Assembly (NCBI RefSeq): GCF_037975245.1
Contig: NC_092578.1
Location: 1 to 64,000 of the forward strand
Length of the DNA: 64,000 bases
Direction: 5' to 3'
From: Apostichopus japonicus
Taxonomy: Eukaryota > Echinodermata > Holothuroidea > Aspidochirotida > Stichopodidae
How positions within the stretch are numbered: position 1 is the stretch's first letter; each line of letters starts with the position of its first letter. Shown one piece after another: positions 49,557-62,189 of the stretch. The notes beneath the pieces are model-generated. The model searched no databases. It worked only from the letters and a program-made list of their open reading frames with translations, and was not told the DNA's origin. The translations under genes were made by a program, and so were the position numbers.

Positions 49557-52500
49557 CTACCGGTGAAAAACACCTATTTTGGGGGGGACCTCAAAAACGT
49601 ATAGACTATACCCCCTTCCCGAAAATTAATGCTACCGTATGAGTTGTCTACACGTAGCTACGACTCTTGTCTCCCACATAACCAAAATTCAGCTCCGTCA
49701 CATACCCTCGGTGGAAAGGAAGGGGTACCGAAAAGAGGTACTTTTTTAACTTTTCAAGACAAAAACACCTATTTTTGGCGCAAGTAGAAATCATATAGAC
49801 AAAGAGCCTTTTCCGGTCAGATAATTACACGAAATTGACGTATGACAAAGACGAGGGTGTCTTCTACTACACGTCAAAATTTCATTTCCATGGGTACTTC
49901 AATGAGGACAGGAGGGGGGGGGGGGTTGAAAAGAGGGGGTTTTCCAACTTTTGCACGTATGAAGAACACGTATTTCTATCGGGTCCTCTGGGACCCTATA
50001 TCTCCCGAACGGAAGCAGGTATGGACCTGGGAGTTGCAGATTTGGACTCCTGGGCATCGATTACCCCCTGTGACGTCATTTTGACCAAATCCATTTTCGG
50101 GCAATTTCGGTAAAAACCGTAAGGGGTACCCCTTATGGTTTTTTGGGGTGAAAATAATTTTTGTCGCAAAGACGGGCAGTGTGTATCTTTTCTGATTGCT
50201 CTCGACACGCTGATCACGAATCTGAAGTTAATTTTGGAAGTGGGTGTTGTGTGGGGGCATGGGGGGCCAAAAACCATTGGGAGGGGGGCACGACCCCAAG
50301 TAGGTGTCTCCAAAAAAGAACGAAATACACCTGTTTTGGTGCTTCTTGGGGTGCTGATGATGAATCTGAGATTATTTTGGCGGTTCGTAGGCGTGGGGAG
50401 TGGTGGGGGAATTTAATACCTTCCGGGCGTCCCATGGCGCACGCTACCGAGAGTTTTTTGCTGACTGTTTGTACTTTTCCTCAAAATGACCCCCTACCAC
50501 CCCGGAGAAGTGACAAACCTAAAAGTTTTATTCTAATTTTGGAAAGGGGACACCCTAGCGGTGGTACCCTTAAAAGATGGCCGTAATCGGACCACTCCAG
50601 TAACCATGGTAACGCTCCAAAGTAGAAGGGTCGTGATTTTCCCGTACATAGTAACACTAATTATTATGACTTTTTCGGATTTTTTTCAAACTGACCCCCC
50701 TACCACCCCGGAGAAGAGACCCACCTACAGGTTTCATCCTATTTTAGAAAGGGGACACCCTAACGGTGGTACCCCGAAAAGATGGCCGTAATCGGACCAC
50801 CCCAGTAACCATGGTAACGCTCCAGAGTAGAAGGGTCGTGATTTTCCCGTACATAGTAACACTAATTATTATGACTTTTTCGGATTTTTTTCAAACTGAC
50901 CCCCCTACCACCCCGGAGAAGAGACCCACCTACAGGTTTCATCCTATTTTAGAAAGGGGACACCCTAGCGGTGATAACCTGAAAATATGGGGGAAATCGG
51001 ACTGATTCCCATAACCATGGTAACGCTCAAAAGTATAAATGTCGGGATTTCGAAAAAATGTTTATAACTACTACCGGTGAAAAACACCTACTTTGGGGGA
51101 GAACCTCAAAAACGTATAGACTATACCCCCTTCCCGAAAATTAATGCTACCGTATGAGTTGTCTACACGTAGCTACGACTCTTGTCTCCCACATAGCCAA
51201 AATTCAGCCCCGTCACATACCCTCGGTGGAAAGGAAGGGGTACCGAAAAGAGGTACTTTTTTAACTTTTCAAGACAAAAACACCTATTTTTGGCGCAGAT
51301 AGAAATCATATATACAAAGAGCCTTTTCCGGTCATATAATTACACGAAATTGATGTATGACAATGACGAGGGTGTCTTCTACTACACGTCAAAATTTCAT
51401 TTCGATGGGTACTTCAGAGAGGACAGGAGGGGGGGTTGACAAGAGGGGGTTTTCCAACTTTTGCACTTATGAAGAACACGTATTTCTATCGGGTCCTCTG
51501 GGACCCTATATCTCCCGAACGGAAGCAGGTATGGACCTGGGAGTTGCAGATTTGGACTCCTGGGCATCGATTACCCCCTGTGACGTCATTTTGACCAAAT
51601 CCATTTTGGGGCAATTTCGGTAAAAACCGTAAGGGGTACCCCTTATGGTTTTTTTGGGTGAAAATAATTTTTGTCGCAAAGACGGGCAGTGTGTATCTTT
51701 TCTGATTGTTCTCGACACGCTGATCACGAATCTGAAGTTAATTTTGGAAGTGGGTGTTGTGTGGGGGCATGGGGGGCCAAAAACCATTGGGAGGGGGGCA
51801 CGACCCCAAGTGGGTGTCTCCAAAAAAGAACGAAATACACCTGTTCTGGTGCTTCTTGGGGTGCTGATGATGAATCTGAGATTATTTTGGCGGTTCGTAG
51901 GCGTGGGGAGTGGTGGGGGAATTTAATACCTTCCGGGCGTCCCATGGCGCACGCTACCGAGAGTTTTTTGCTGACTGTTTGTACTTTTCCTCAAAATGAC
52001 CCCCTACCACCCCGGAGAAGTGACAAACCTAAAAGTTTTATTCTAATTTTGGAAAGGGGACACCCTAGCGGTGGTACCCTTAAAAGATGGCCGTAATCGG
52101 ACCACTCCAGTAACCATGGTAACGCTCCAAAGTAGAAGGGTCGTGATTTTCCCGTACATAGTAACACTATAATTATTATGACTTTTTCGGATTTTTTTCA
52201 AACTGACCCCCCTACCACCTCGGAGAAGAGACCCACCTACAGGTTTCATCCTATTTTAGAAAGGGGACACCCTAGCGGTGGTACCCCGAAAAGATGGCCG
52301 TAATCGGACCACCCCAGTAACCATGGTAACGCTCCAGAGTAGAAGAGTCGGGATTTTCCCGTACATAGTAACACTAATTATTATGGCCTTTTCGGTTTTT
52401 TTCCAAAATGACCCCCCTACCACCCCGGAGAAGAGACCCACCTACAAGTTTTATTCAAATGTGGGAAGGGGACACACTAGCGGTGACAACCTGAAAATAT

Positions 52501-55500
52501 GGGGGAAATCGGACTGATTCCCATAACCATGGTAACGCTCAAAAGTATAAATGTCGGGATTTCGAAAAAATGTTTATAACTACTACCGGTGAAAAACACC
52601 TACTTTGGGGGAGAACCTCAAAAACGTATAGACTATACCCCCTTCCCGAAAATTAATGCTACCGTATGAGTTGTCTACACGTAGCTACGACTCTCTTCTC
52701 CCACATAACCAAAATTCAGCCCCGTCACATACCCTCGGTGGAAAGGAAGGGGTACCGAAGAGAGGTACTTTTTTTAACTTTTCAAGACAAAAACACCTAT
52801 TTTGGGCGCAGATAGAAATCATATATACAAAGAGCCTTTTCCGGTCATATAATTACACGAAATTGATGTATGACAAAGACGAGGGTGTCTTCTACTACAC
52901 GTCAAAATTTCATTTCGATGGGTACTTCAGAGAGGACAGGAGGGGGGGTTGAAAAGAGGGGGTTTTCCAACTTTTGCACTTATGAAGAACACGTATTTCT
53001 ATCGGGTCCTCTGGGACCCTATATCTCCCGAACGGAAGCAGGTATGGACCTGGGAGTTGCAGATTTGGACTCCTGGGCATCGATTACCCCCTCAGACGTC
53101 ATTTTGACCAAATCCATTTTGGGGCAATTTCGGTAAAAACCGTAAGGGGTACCCCTTATGGTTTTTTGGGGTGAAAATAATTTTTGTCGCAAAGACGGGC
53201 AGTGTGTATCTTTTCTGATTGTTCTCGACACGCTGATCACGAATCTGAAGTTAATTTTGGAATTGGGTGTTGTGTGGGGCCATGGGGGGCCAAAAACCAT
53301 TGGGAGGGGGGCACGACCCCAAGTGGGTGTCTCCAAAAAAGAACGAAATACACCTGTTCTGGTGCTTCTTGGGGTGCTGATGATGAATCTGAGATTATTT
53401 TGGCGGTTCGTAGGCGTGGGGAGTGGTGGGGGAATTTAATACCTTCCGGGCGTCCCATGGCGCACGCTACCGAGAGTTTTTTTGCTGACTGTTTGTACTT
53501 TTCCTCAAAATGACCCCCCTACCACCCCGGAGAAGTGACAAACCTAAAAGTTTTATTCTAATTTTGGAAAGGGGACACCCTAGCGGTGGTACCCTTAAAA
53601 GATGGCCGTAATCGGACCACTCCAGTAACCATGGTAACGCTCCAAAGTAGAAGGGTCGTGATTTTCCCGTACATAGTAACACTAATTATTATGACTTTTT
53701 CGGATTTTTTTCAAACTGACCCCCCTACCACCCCGGAGAAGAGACCCACCTACAGGTTTCATCCTATTTTAGAAAGGGGACACCCTAGCGGTGGTACCCC
53801 GAAAAGATGGCCGTAGTCGGACCACCCCAGTAACCATGGTAACGCTCCAGAGTAGAAGAGTCGGGATTTTCCCGTACATAGTAACACTAATTATTATGAC
53901 CTATTCGGATTTTTTCCAAACTGACCCCCCTATCACCCGGAGAAGAGACCCACTCACAAGTTTTATTCAAATGTGGGAAGGGGACACCCTAGCGGTGGTA
54001 CCCCGAAAAGATGGTCAAAATCGGACCACCCCAGTAACCATGGTAACGCTCGAAAGTAGAAGGGTCGTGATTTTCCCGTACATAGTTACACTGATTATTT
54101 TGACTTTTTCGGATTTTTTCCAAAATGACCCCCCACCACCCCGGAGGAGGGACGCACCTACAAGTTTATTTTATTTTGGAAAGGGGAAACCCTAGCGGTG
54201 ATAACCTGAAAATATGGGGGAAATCGGACTGATTCCCATAACCATGGTAACGCTCAAAAGTATAAATGTCGGGATTTCGAAAAAACGTTTATAACTACTA
54301 CCGGTGAAAAACACCTACTTTGGGGGGGACCTCAAAAACGTATAGACTATACCCCCTTCCCGAAAATTAATGCTACCGTATGAGTTGTCTACACGTAGCT
54401 GCGACTCTTGTCTCCCACATAACCAAAATTCAGCCCCGTCACATACCCTCGGTGGAAAGGAAGGGGTACCGAAAATAGGTTTTTTTTTTAACTTTTCAAG
54501 ACAAAAACACCTATTTTTGGCGCAGATAGAAATCATATATACAAAGAGCCTTTTCCGGTCATATAATTACACGAAATTGATGTATGACAATGACGAGGGT
54601 GTCTTCTACTACACGTCAAAATTTCATTTTGATGGGTACTTCAGAGAGGACAGGAGGGGGGGTTGACAAGAGGGGGTTTTCCAACTTTTGCACGTATGAA
54701 GAACACGTATTTCTATCGGGTCCTCTGGGACCCTATATCTCCCGAACGGAAGCAGGTATGGACCTGGGAGTTGCAGATTTGGACTCCTGGGCATCGATTA
54801 CCCCCTGTGACGTCATTTTGACCAAATCCATTTTCGGGCAATTTCGGTAAAAACCGTAAGGGGTACCCCTTATGGTTTTTTGGGGTGAAAATAATTTTTG
54901 TCGCAAAGACGGGCAGTGTGTATCTTTTCTGATTGTTCTCGACACGCTGATCACGAATCTGAAGTTAATTTTGGAATTGGGTGTTGTGTGGGGGCATGGG
55001 GGGCCAAAAACCATTGGGAGGGGGGCACGACCCCAAGTGGGTGTCTCCAAAAAAGAACGAAATACACCTGTTCTGGTGCTTCTTGGGGTGCTGATGATGA
55101 ATCTGAGATTATTTTGGCGGTTCGTAGGCGTGGGGAGTGGTGGGGGAATTTAATACCTTCCGGGCGTCCCATGGCGCACGCTACCGAGAGTTTTTTGCTG
55201 ACTGTTTGTACTTTTCCTCAAAATGACCCCCCTACCACCCCGGAGAAGTGACAAACCTAAAAGTTTTATTCTAATTTTGGAAAGGGGACACCCTAGCGGT
55301 GGTACCCTTAAAAGATGGCCGTAATCGGACCACTCCAGTAACCATGGTAACGCTCCAAAGTAGAAGGGTCGTGATTTTCCCGTACATAGTAACACTAATT
55401 ATTATGACTTTTTCGGATTTTTTTCAAACTGACCCCCCTACCACCCCGGAGAAGAGACCCACCTACAGGTTTCATCCTATTTTAGAAAGGGGACACCCTA

Positions 55501-57900
55501 GCGGTGGTACCCCGAAAAGATGGCCGTAGTCGGACCACCCCAGTAACCATGGTAACGCTCCAGAGTAGAAGAGTCGGGATTTTCCCGTACATAGTAACAC
55601 TAATTATTATGACCTATTCGGATTTTTTCCAAACTGACCCCCCTATCACCCGGAGAAGAGACCCACTCACAAGTTTTATTCAAATGTGGGAAGGGGACAC
55701 CCTAGCGGTGGTACCCCGAAAAGATGGTCAAAATCGGACCACCCCAGTAACCATGGTAACGCTCGAAAGTAGAAGGGTCGTGATTTTCCCGTACATAGTT
55801 ACACTGATTATTTTGACTTTTTCGGATTTTTTCCAAAATGACCCCCCCACCACCCCGGAGGAGGGACGCACCTACAAGTTTATTTTATTTTGGAAAGGGG
55901 AAACCCTAGCGGTGATAACCTGAAAATATGGGGGAAATCGGACTGATTCCCATAACCATGGTAACGCTCAAAAGTATAAATGTCGGGATTTCGAAAAAAC
56001 ACCTACTTTGGGGGGGACCTCAAAAACGTATAGACTATACCCCCTTCCCGAAAATTAATGCTACCGTATGAGTTGTCTACACGTAGCTACGACTCTTGTC
56101 TCCCACATAACCAAAATTCAGCCCCGTCACATACCCTCGGTGGAAAGGAAGGGGTACCGAAAATAGGTTTTTTTTTAACTTTTCAAGACAAAAACACCTA
56201 TTTTGGGCGCAGATAGAAATCATATATACAAAGAGCCTTTTCCGGTCATATAATTACACGAAATTGATGTATGACAAAGACGAGGGTGTCTTCTACTACA
56301 CGTCAAAATTTCATTTCGATGGGTACTTCAGAGAGGACAGGAGGGGGGGTTGAAAAGAGGGGGTTTTCCAACTTTTGCACTTATGAAGAACACGTATTTC
56401 TATCGGGTCCTCTGGGACCCTATATCTCCCGAACGGAAGCAGGTATGGACCTGGGAGTTGCAGATTTGGACTCCTGGGCATCGATTACCCCCTGTGACGT
56501 CATTTTGACCAAATCCATTTTCGGGCAATTTCGGTAAAAACCGTAAGGGGTACCCCTTATGGTTTTTTGGGGTGAAAATAATTTTTGTCGCAAAGACGGG
56601 CAGTGTGTATCTTTTCTGATTGTTCTCGACACGCTGATCACGAATCTGAAGTTAATTTTGGAATTGGGTGTTGTGTGGGGGCATGGGGGGCCAAAAACCA
56701 TTGGGAGGGGGGCACCACCCCAAGTGGGTGTCTCCATAAACGAACGAAATACACCTGTTCTGGTGCTTCTTGGGGTGCTGATGATGAATCTGAGATTATT
56801 TTGGCGGTTTGGAGACGTGGGGAGTGGTGGGGGAATTTAATGCCTTCCGGGCGTTCCATGGCGCACAATACCGAGACTCTTTTTGCTGAATGTTGGTACT
56901 TTTTCTCAAAATGCCCCCCTACCACCCCGGAAAAGAGACGCACCTGGGAGTTTCATCATATTTTGGAAAGGGGACACCCTAGCGGTGATACCCTCAAAAG
57001 AGGGCCGTAATCGGACCACCCCAGTAACCATGGTAACGCTCAAGAGTAGAAGGGACGGGATTTTCCCGTACATAGTAACACTAAGTAACACTAATTATTA
57101 TGACCTCTTCGGATTTTTTCCAAAATGACCCCCCACCACCCCGGAGAAGAGACGCGCACCTACAAGTTTCATCCTATTTCGGCAAGGGGACACCCTAGCG
57201 GTGGTACCCCGAAAAGATGGCCGTAGTCGGACCACCACAGTAACCATGGTAACGCTCCAAAGTAGAAGGGTCGGGATTTTCAAAAACGTATATAGCAAAT
57301 TATTATGCCTTTTCAGATTTTGTTTCAAAATGACCCCCTATCACCCAGGAATGAGAAGCACCTACAAGTTTAATCCTATTTTGGAAAGGGGACACCCTAG
57401 CGGTGGTACCCTGAAAGGATGGCCGTAGTCGGACCACCACAGTAACCATGGTAACGCTCCAAAGTAGAAGGGTCGGGATTTTCAAAAACGTATATAGCAA
57501 ATTATTATGCCTTTTCAGATTTTGTTTCGAAATGACCCCCTATCACCCAGGAATGAGAAGCACCTACAAGTTTAATCCTATTTTGGAAAGGGGACACCCT
57601 AGCGGTGGTACCCTGAAAGGATGGCCGTAATCGGACCACCACAGTAACCATGGTAACGCTCCAAAGTAGAAGGGTCGGGATTTTCCCGTACGTAGTAATA
57701 CTAATTATTATGACCGTTTTAGACTTTTTTTCAAAATTACCCCCCTACCACCCCGGGAAAGAGACGCACCTACAAGTTTCATCCTATTTCGGACAGGTGA
57801 CACCCTAGCGGTGGTACCCTGAAAAGATGGGGGAAATCGGACTGACCCAGTAACCATGGTAACGCTCCAAAGTATAAAAGTCGGTATTTTCCCGTACATA
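49557..57900 (+). repeat. 1.5-kb tandem array of macro-unit D, five units
   Basis: Unit starts: 49557, 51071, 52583, 54298 and about 55997 (spacings 1514, 1512, 1715, ~1700). The last unit start has the same junction deletion as 14287. Terminal-type sub-repeats occupy about 57100-57900. Confidence 0.93.
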
Positions 57901-58470
57901 GAGTAATTTAGTGTTAGGCAGATCGGTTAATGAATTTTAATTAATTAACCGAATATGCAAATGAGCTGAAATTTTTATGACGTCATCAATAGGATGTAAC
58001 GGAAGGGTAAAAAAAGTTTGAAGATGCCCCCCCAAGTTTTGCACTGGGGGTGGGGTCCCCAACCCCAAAAATTCACCCCCCTCAAATTTTTACCAAAATG
58101 ACGCCAATTTGTCGAAGGGGTGCAGGGGTATCTAAAAGTATGAATTACGACACCCCCACCCCCGGGGAAGTATTTTTTTTATAATATTTTGTCACGTCCC
58201 GACTGTCCATTTTCTTCACGTCCCGATTGGGCACTTTCACGTCCCGATTGGGCACTTTCACGTCCCGACAGGGCATTCTCACGTCCCGATAGGGCATTCT
58301 CACGTCCCGATAGGGCATTTTGACGTCCCGATAGGGCATTTTGTACTTAGAAATTTTTTCACGTCCCGACTGGGCATTTTCACGTCCCGACTGGGCATTT
58401 TGACGTCCCGACTGGGCATTCTGACGTCCCGACTGGGCATTTTGACGTCCCAAGTGGGCATTGGTCTGAA
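57901..58470 (+). repeat. Proximal block of macro-unit D with minisatellite
   Basis: Same composition as 16004-16560 and closest to copy A: both end in the CCAAGTGGGCATTGGTC variant. The minisatellite is at about 58193-58466. Confidence 0.88.
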
Positions 58471-59580
58471 CCCTAACCCTAACCCTAACCCTAACCCTAA
58501 TCCCTAATCCCTAACCCTAACCCTAACCCTAACCCTAACCCTAACCCTAACCCTAAACACCCTAACCCTAAACACCCTAACCCTAAACACCCTAACCCTA
58601 AACACCCTAACCCTAAACACCGTAACCCTAAACCCCCTAACCCTAACCCTAACCCCTAACCCTAAACACCCTAACCCTAAACACCCTAACCCTAAACCCC
58701 CTAACCCTAACCCTAACCCCAAACCCTAACCCTAACCCCTAACCCTAACCCATAACCCATAACCCTAACCCCTAACCCTAACCCTAACCCTCTAACCCTA
58801 ACCCTCTAACACCCTAACCCTCTAACCCCCTAACCCCCTAACCCCCTAACCCCTAACCCTAGCCCTCTAACCCTCTAACCCCGACCCCGACCCTAACCCT
58901 AACAACACTATTCCTAACCCTAACAACAACCCTAATCCCCCTAACAACCCTAATCCCCCTAACAACCATAATCCCCCTAACAACCATAATCCCCCTAACA
59001 ACCCTATTCCCCCTTACAACCCTAAGAACCCCTAAGAACCCCTAAGAACTCCTAAGAACCCCTAAGAACCCCTTAGAACCCATAATAACCCCTAATAACC
59101 ACTAATAACCACTAATAACCCCTAATAACCACTAATAACCCCTAATAACCCCTAATATTCCCTAATAACCCCTAATACCACCTAATACCCCCTAATAACC
59201 AATAGTAACCCTGAATAACCAATAATAACCCACAATAACCACCTAATAACCCCCTAATAAAACCCTAATAACCCCCTAATAACCACTTAATAACCCCCTA
59301 ATAACCCCCTAATAACCACCTAATAACCACCTAATAACCCCCTAATAACCCCCAATAACCACCTAATAACCACCTAATAACCCTAACCCCCTAACCCCCT
59401 AATAACCCCCTAACCCTAACATCTAACCCCCTAACCCCCTAACCACAACCACTAAACAAAACCACAACCCTAACCACAACCCCTAACCACAACCCCTAAC
59501 CACAACACCAACCCCAACCCCAACCCATAACCCCTAACTCCTAAATCTAACCCCTCACCCAGACCCCCAACCCATACCCC
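58471..59580 (+). repeat. Degenerate innermost telomere array
   Basis: Canonical CCCTAA at 58471-58555 gives way to 15-bp higher-order repeats containing CCCTAAACAC (about 58550-58690), then CCCTCTAA and CCCCTAA variants. Next come AACAACCCTAATCC types, CCCTAAGAAC, and a long CCTAATAACC tract (about 59090-59400). It ends in loosely related C/A-rich DNA. No inverted bracket or distal block follows, so this marks the border to the chromosome arm. Confidence 0.93.
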
Positions 59581-60480
59581 ATCACAATCAATATCTTGGT
59601 GGATTCAATGCTATTGATGTTCAACTTGAGTACACACTACTGAGTATATATACGACAACCATTACCGTCAGGGAGAGAAGAGAGTGGTAGGAGAAAGCAT
59701 CGATATCATGGAATAAAGATGCCCTTCATCAGGGTTGTAAGTCAACCACGTGTTAATAATACTTTAATTATAAATTTCAAAGTGTGAAGGAAATTAACAC
59801 AAGGTAGAGTTATACAGACCCCACAGGGGATATAACCTTTTTTCACATGTCTCTTCTACATACAATTGTCTGAAAGGCCCAGGATAATCTAAAACTTTTG
59901 ATTTTTATCATAGAAAATTCAATTGATTCTCTAAAAGATAAACACAGACAAATATTATCATGACACGTAGGTGTGCTTATGGGCAATGTGAATAGCTGCC
60001 AATGGATATGTCTCCATATAACTTCGAAAAACATAATATGAACAAACCGTTTTATAACACATTTAGGACAATGTTCAATTAATCTGCTTTCACACCTTGT
60101 GATATTGCTATTACCCATATCCATTTGTTACCATACAGCAGGCTAAAATTATTTCAATTATTAGAAAATCACATTGGTATGAGGGGAACATACAGGTGGG
60201 GTGAGTGAATCAGTCGGGCATATTTTTGTGCCTGTGTTTTTGGTAATTTGCACACTTTTCTAATGTCTGTTTTGATATCTGAAACTTGCTATCTTTTTCA
60301 CTGTTGAATATATTTAATAACATAAATTGCTGTCTTTGTCCGTTTTTAGATTTTGGAACCCCCCAAATCTAGTAAATTAACTTGTCATCAGTGTAGAAGC
60401 CCCTTGTTTAAATAGCCATATTTTGGTGAATAGCTCGGGCCTGCGTTAAACTCAATCTAGTGACCCAATCACATTCTTCT
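59581..60480. other. Single-copy AT-rich DNA, no gene recognised
   Basis: No supported gene. A minus-strand open frame of 93 codons (59843-60124) has no recognisable family features. An acceptor-like TTTTAG on the minus strand just upstream of it would, if joined to the exon at 60893-60999, give only about 20 further codons before a stop. The remaining exons of that minus-strand gene, if present, are not identifiable here. Confidence 0.5.
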
Positions 60481-60720
60481 CAAGCAGCGGTAAATATCAT
60501 TAACTCTTCATAGGGTGAAATTCACTCTAGACTGATTCTGACTCTTTCTACAGTGATAAAGCCAACTCTTTTCAAGGGAAAAGCGCCATCTTTTAATGAG
60601 TGAACATTCTTAGTCTTTTAAAAGAGTTAATTTCACTCGTCACAGACCCCTACTACACTCTCAGAAAAAGTGAACATTTACTTCATTCGGGTGAAAATTC
60701 ACCATTTTCTATTTATAGTG
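60480..60720. mobile_element. Possible MITE or inverted-repeat remnant
   Basis: Contains AACTCTTTT (60564-60572) facing AAAAGAGTT (60620-60628), near-palindromic GGTGAAAATTCACC at about 60700, and an ACACTCTCAGAAAAAGTGAA motif at about 60655 of the kind seen at short DNA-element ends. No target duplication was found. Confidence 0.25.
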
Positions 60721-60892
60721 TACAGAGAATAAAGTCAGAGAATCGGAACATATAAACGACAATATATGAGATATTAAACGCATCCAGCCAATTTAATGCA
60801 TCAAACGATGTAAATATAGGTAGAAATATTAACACAATCTGGCAATATAATCAGATGGCATTTTTCTTGAACTATTGAACTGTACAATTTAC

Positions 60893-60999
60893 CTTGTATC
60901 GTCCAGGTCCCTCAGACTCTCTTCAATGACGGCTTTCTGTTCATCATCACTTGCATATGAATCATCGTCTGGAGCAAGGATATCAGTATAATCGGACAT
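60893..60999 (-). CDS. Probable first coding exon of an unidentified gene
   Basis: Minus-strand ATG at 60999-60997 opens 35 codons ending in AG just before a donor GTAAAT (60892 leftwards), phase 2. The peptide starts MSDYTDILAPDDDSYASDDE and continues QKAVIEESLRDLDDT: acidic, with a segment like a ubiquitin-interacting motif (acidic run, then VIEESL). Such acidic/UIM starts occur in ASB-type ankyrin proteins among others; this is only a possibility. The gene points towards the telomere, and only about 1.3 kb separates this exon from the degenerate telomere array, so the rest may be missing. Codon use and the clean donor favour a real exon. Confidence 0.5.
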
Positions 61000-61109
61000 T
61001 ATCTGGAATTAAATGAACGAAGAACAAACTGGACAATTTTAGTAACTATTCAATTGTAGAAAAAAGGTTTTTGCTTTCACAACAGTTAACTGGGATTCCA
61101 AAATTACTG

Positions 61110-61358
61110 ATGTATGTATGTATAGGTATATATATTAGATCCTCCAGCAAGCAGGAACTTGCGAAGAAGCCTCATTGGCTTATCAAAGCCGCAGACTGAC
61201 CGAAGTCAGTCTCTTACATTCATATTTAACGGCCAGGATTATGAATTGTTAATTGTCAACAACTCTGTAACTGGACGACATACATTAATCTGGGAGTGAC
61301 TCGAACCGGGGACCGTATGATTGAAAGGCGACGGCGTTAACCACTGAGCTAACACTCC
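61110..61358 (-). mobile_element. tRNA-derived SINE
   Basis: The minus-strand head (61358 to 61292) looks like a tRNA: A-box TAGCTCAGTGG (61351-61341) and B-box-like GGTTCGAGTCA (61307-61297), with GGAGTG/CACTCC ends as acceptor-like arms. A tRNA-unrelated body follows to about 61140, then a short TACATACATAC-type tail (about 61110-61137). The structure matches animal SINE2 elements transcribed by RNA polymerase III. The flanking target duplication is not clear. Confidence 0.7.
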
Positions 61359-61446
61359 ACAAGTGTGATGAAATGTGATTTAAAATAAGTTTTTAACAGT
61401 TGTGTCTTGGTAAATTGGTGAAATGGCATAATTTCTCTTTCCTTTG

Positions 61447-62189
61447 CAGGGTTTTCGTTAGTAGCCGGGACCCGGGTCAAATGACCCGCTTACTGCACGT
61501 ACATGACCCGGCTACTTTGCGACGCTCAGTAAAAAAAAAAAAATTAGAAAAATAAATAAATAAATAAATGAAAAGAAAAAACAAAAAAAATGACACAAAA
61601 AATCGAGAGGAATAAATAACCACAACCAGGTCAGGTGTGATTGAAACTGTCACAACAGTTAACTGTTGGTAAAACTAAAAGAAGTTGAACATTAGTAGTA
61701 TGGTCGAGGAGATGAGGCCGAGGGGTGGGTGAGAGTAGAGGTAGGCGAGGTTGCTCAACAGAGATAAAAGCTGAATAAAAAACAGAAGGTTCTATCACAG
61801 ACTTAGTTGGGTACTTCTTGGGAGTAAAATCCTACTCACTTTGTAGGTACCGTAGACCTATTGTCATTTTGTTATTTAATGCAGCAAGTGCGTCACACCC
61901 TTGCTAAGTTTGGTTCAGTGGCATAGCTACCTCCCTAGGCACCATGACCAGAGTGTTAATAAAAAAAGTCAGGAGAAAAAAGGAAAATAGGACAGAAGAA
62001 AGGGGTGATTGGGAGGGGGGCAATATCATTGACCAAACAACTGTATATTGCACCATTTTGCATCTAGAGACTTTTTAAATTGCAATTTTCCGGCAAAGGA
62101 AAGTTAGACCCCTCCCCCAGTCCGCGTACAGACAGTCCCGCCTACTTTTCAACTTGACCCACCTACTTCATTTCTTAACAAAAACCTTG
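61447..62189. mobile_element. Candidate non-autonomous DNA transposon, 743 bp
   Basis: The left end begins CAGGGTTTTCGTTAG; the right end, read inwards on the minus strand, begins CAAGGTTTTTGTTAAG, giving imperfect terminal inverted repeats CARGGTTTTYGTTA. Further in, both ends carry GTAGSYGGG-like and GGGTCAA motifs. CTTTG flanks both sides (61442-61446 and 62190-62194) as a possible 5-bp target duplication. The interior has an A-rich tract (about 61529-61592) and no open frame. The superfamily is not assigned. Confidence 0.5.

Noticed and set aside
59843-60124. 93-codon minus-strand open frame
   Set aside because: No recognisable motif, AT-rich single-copy DNA, and no support from splice signals consistent with the exon at 60893-60999.
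61292-61358. Functional tRNA gene
   Set aside because: A- and B-box-like sequences are present, but the arms do not fold into a convincing complete tRNA. A body and TACATAC tail follow, as in a SINE.
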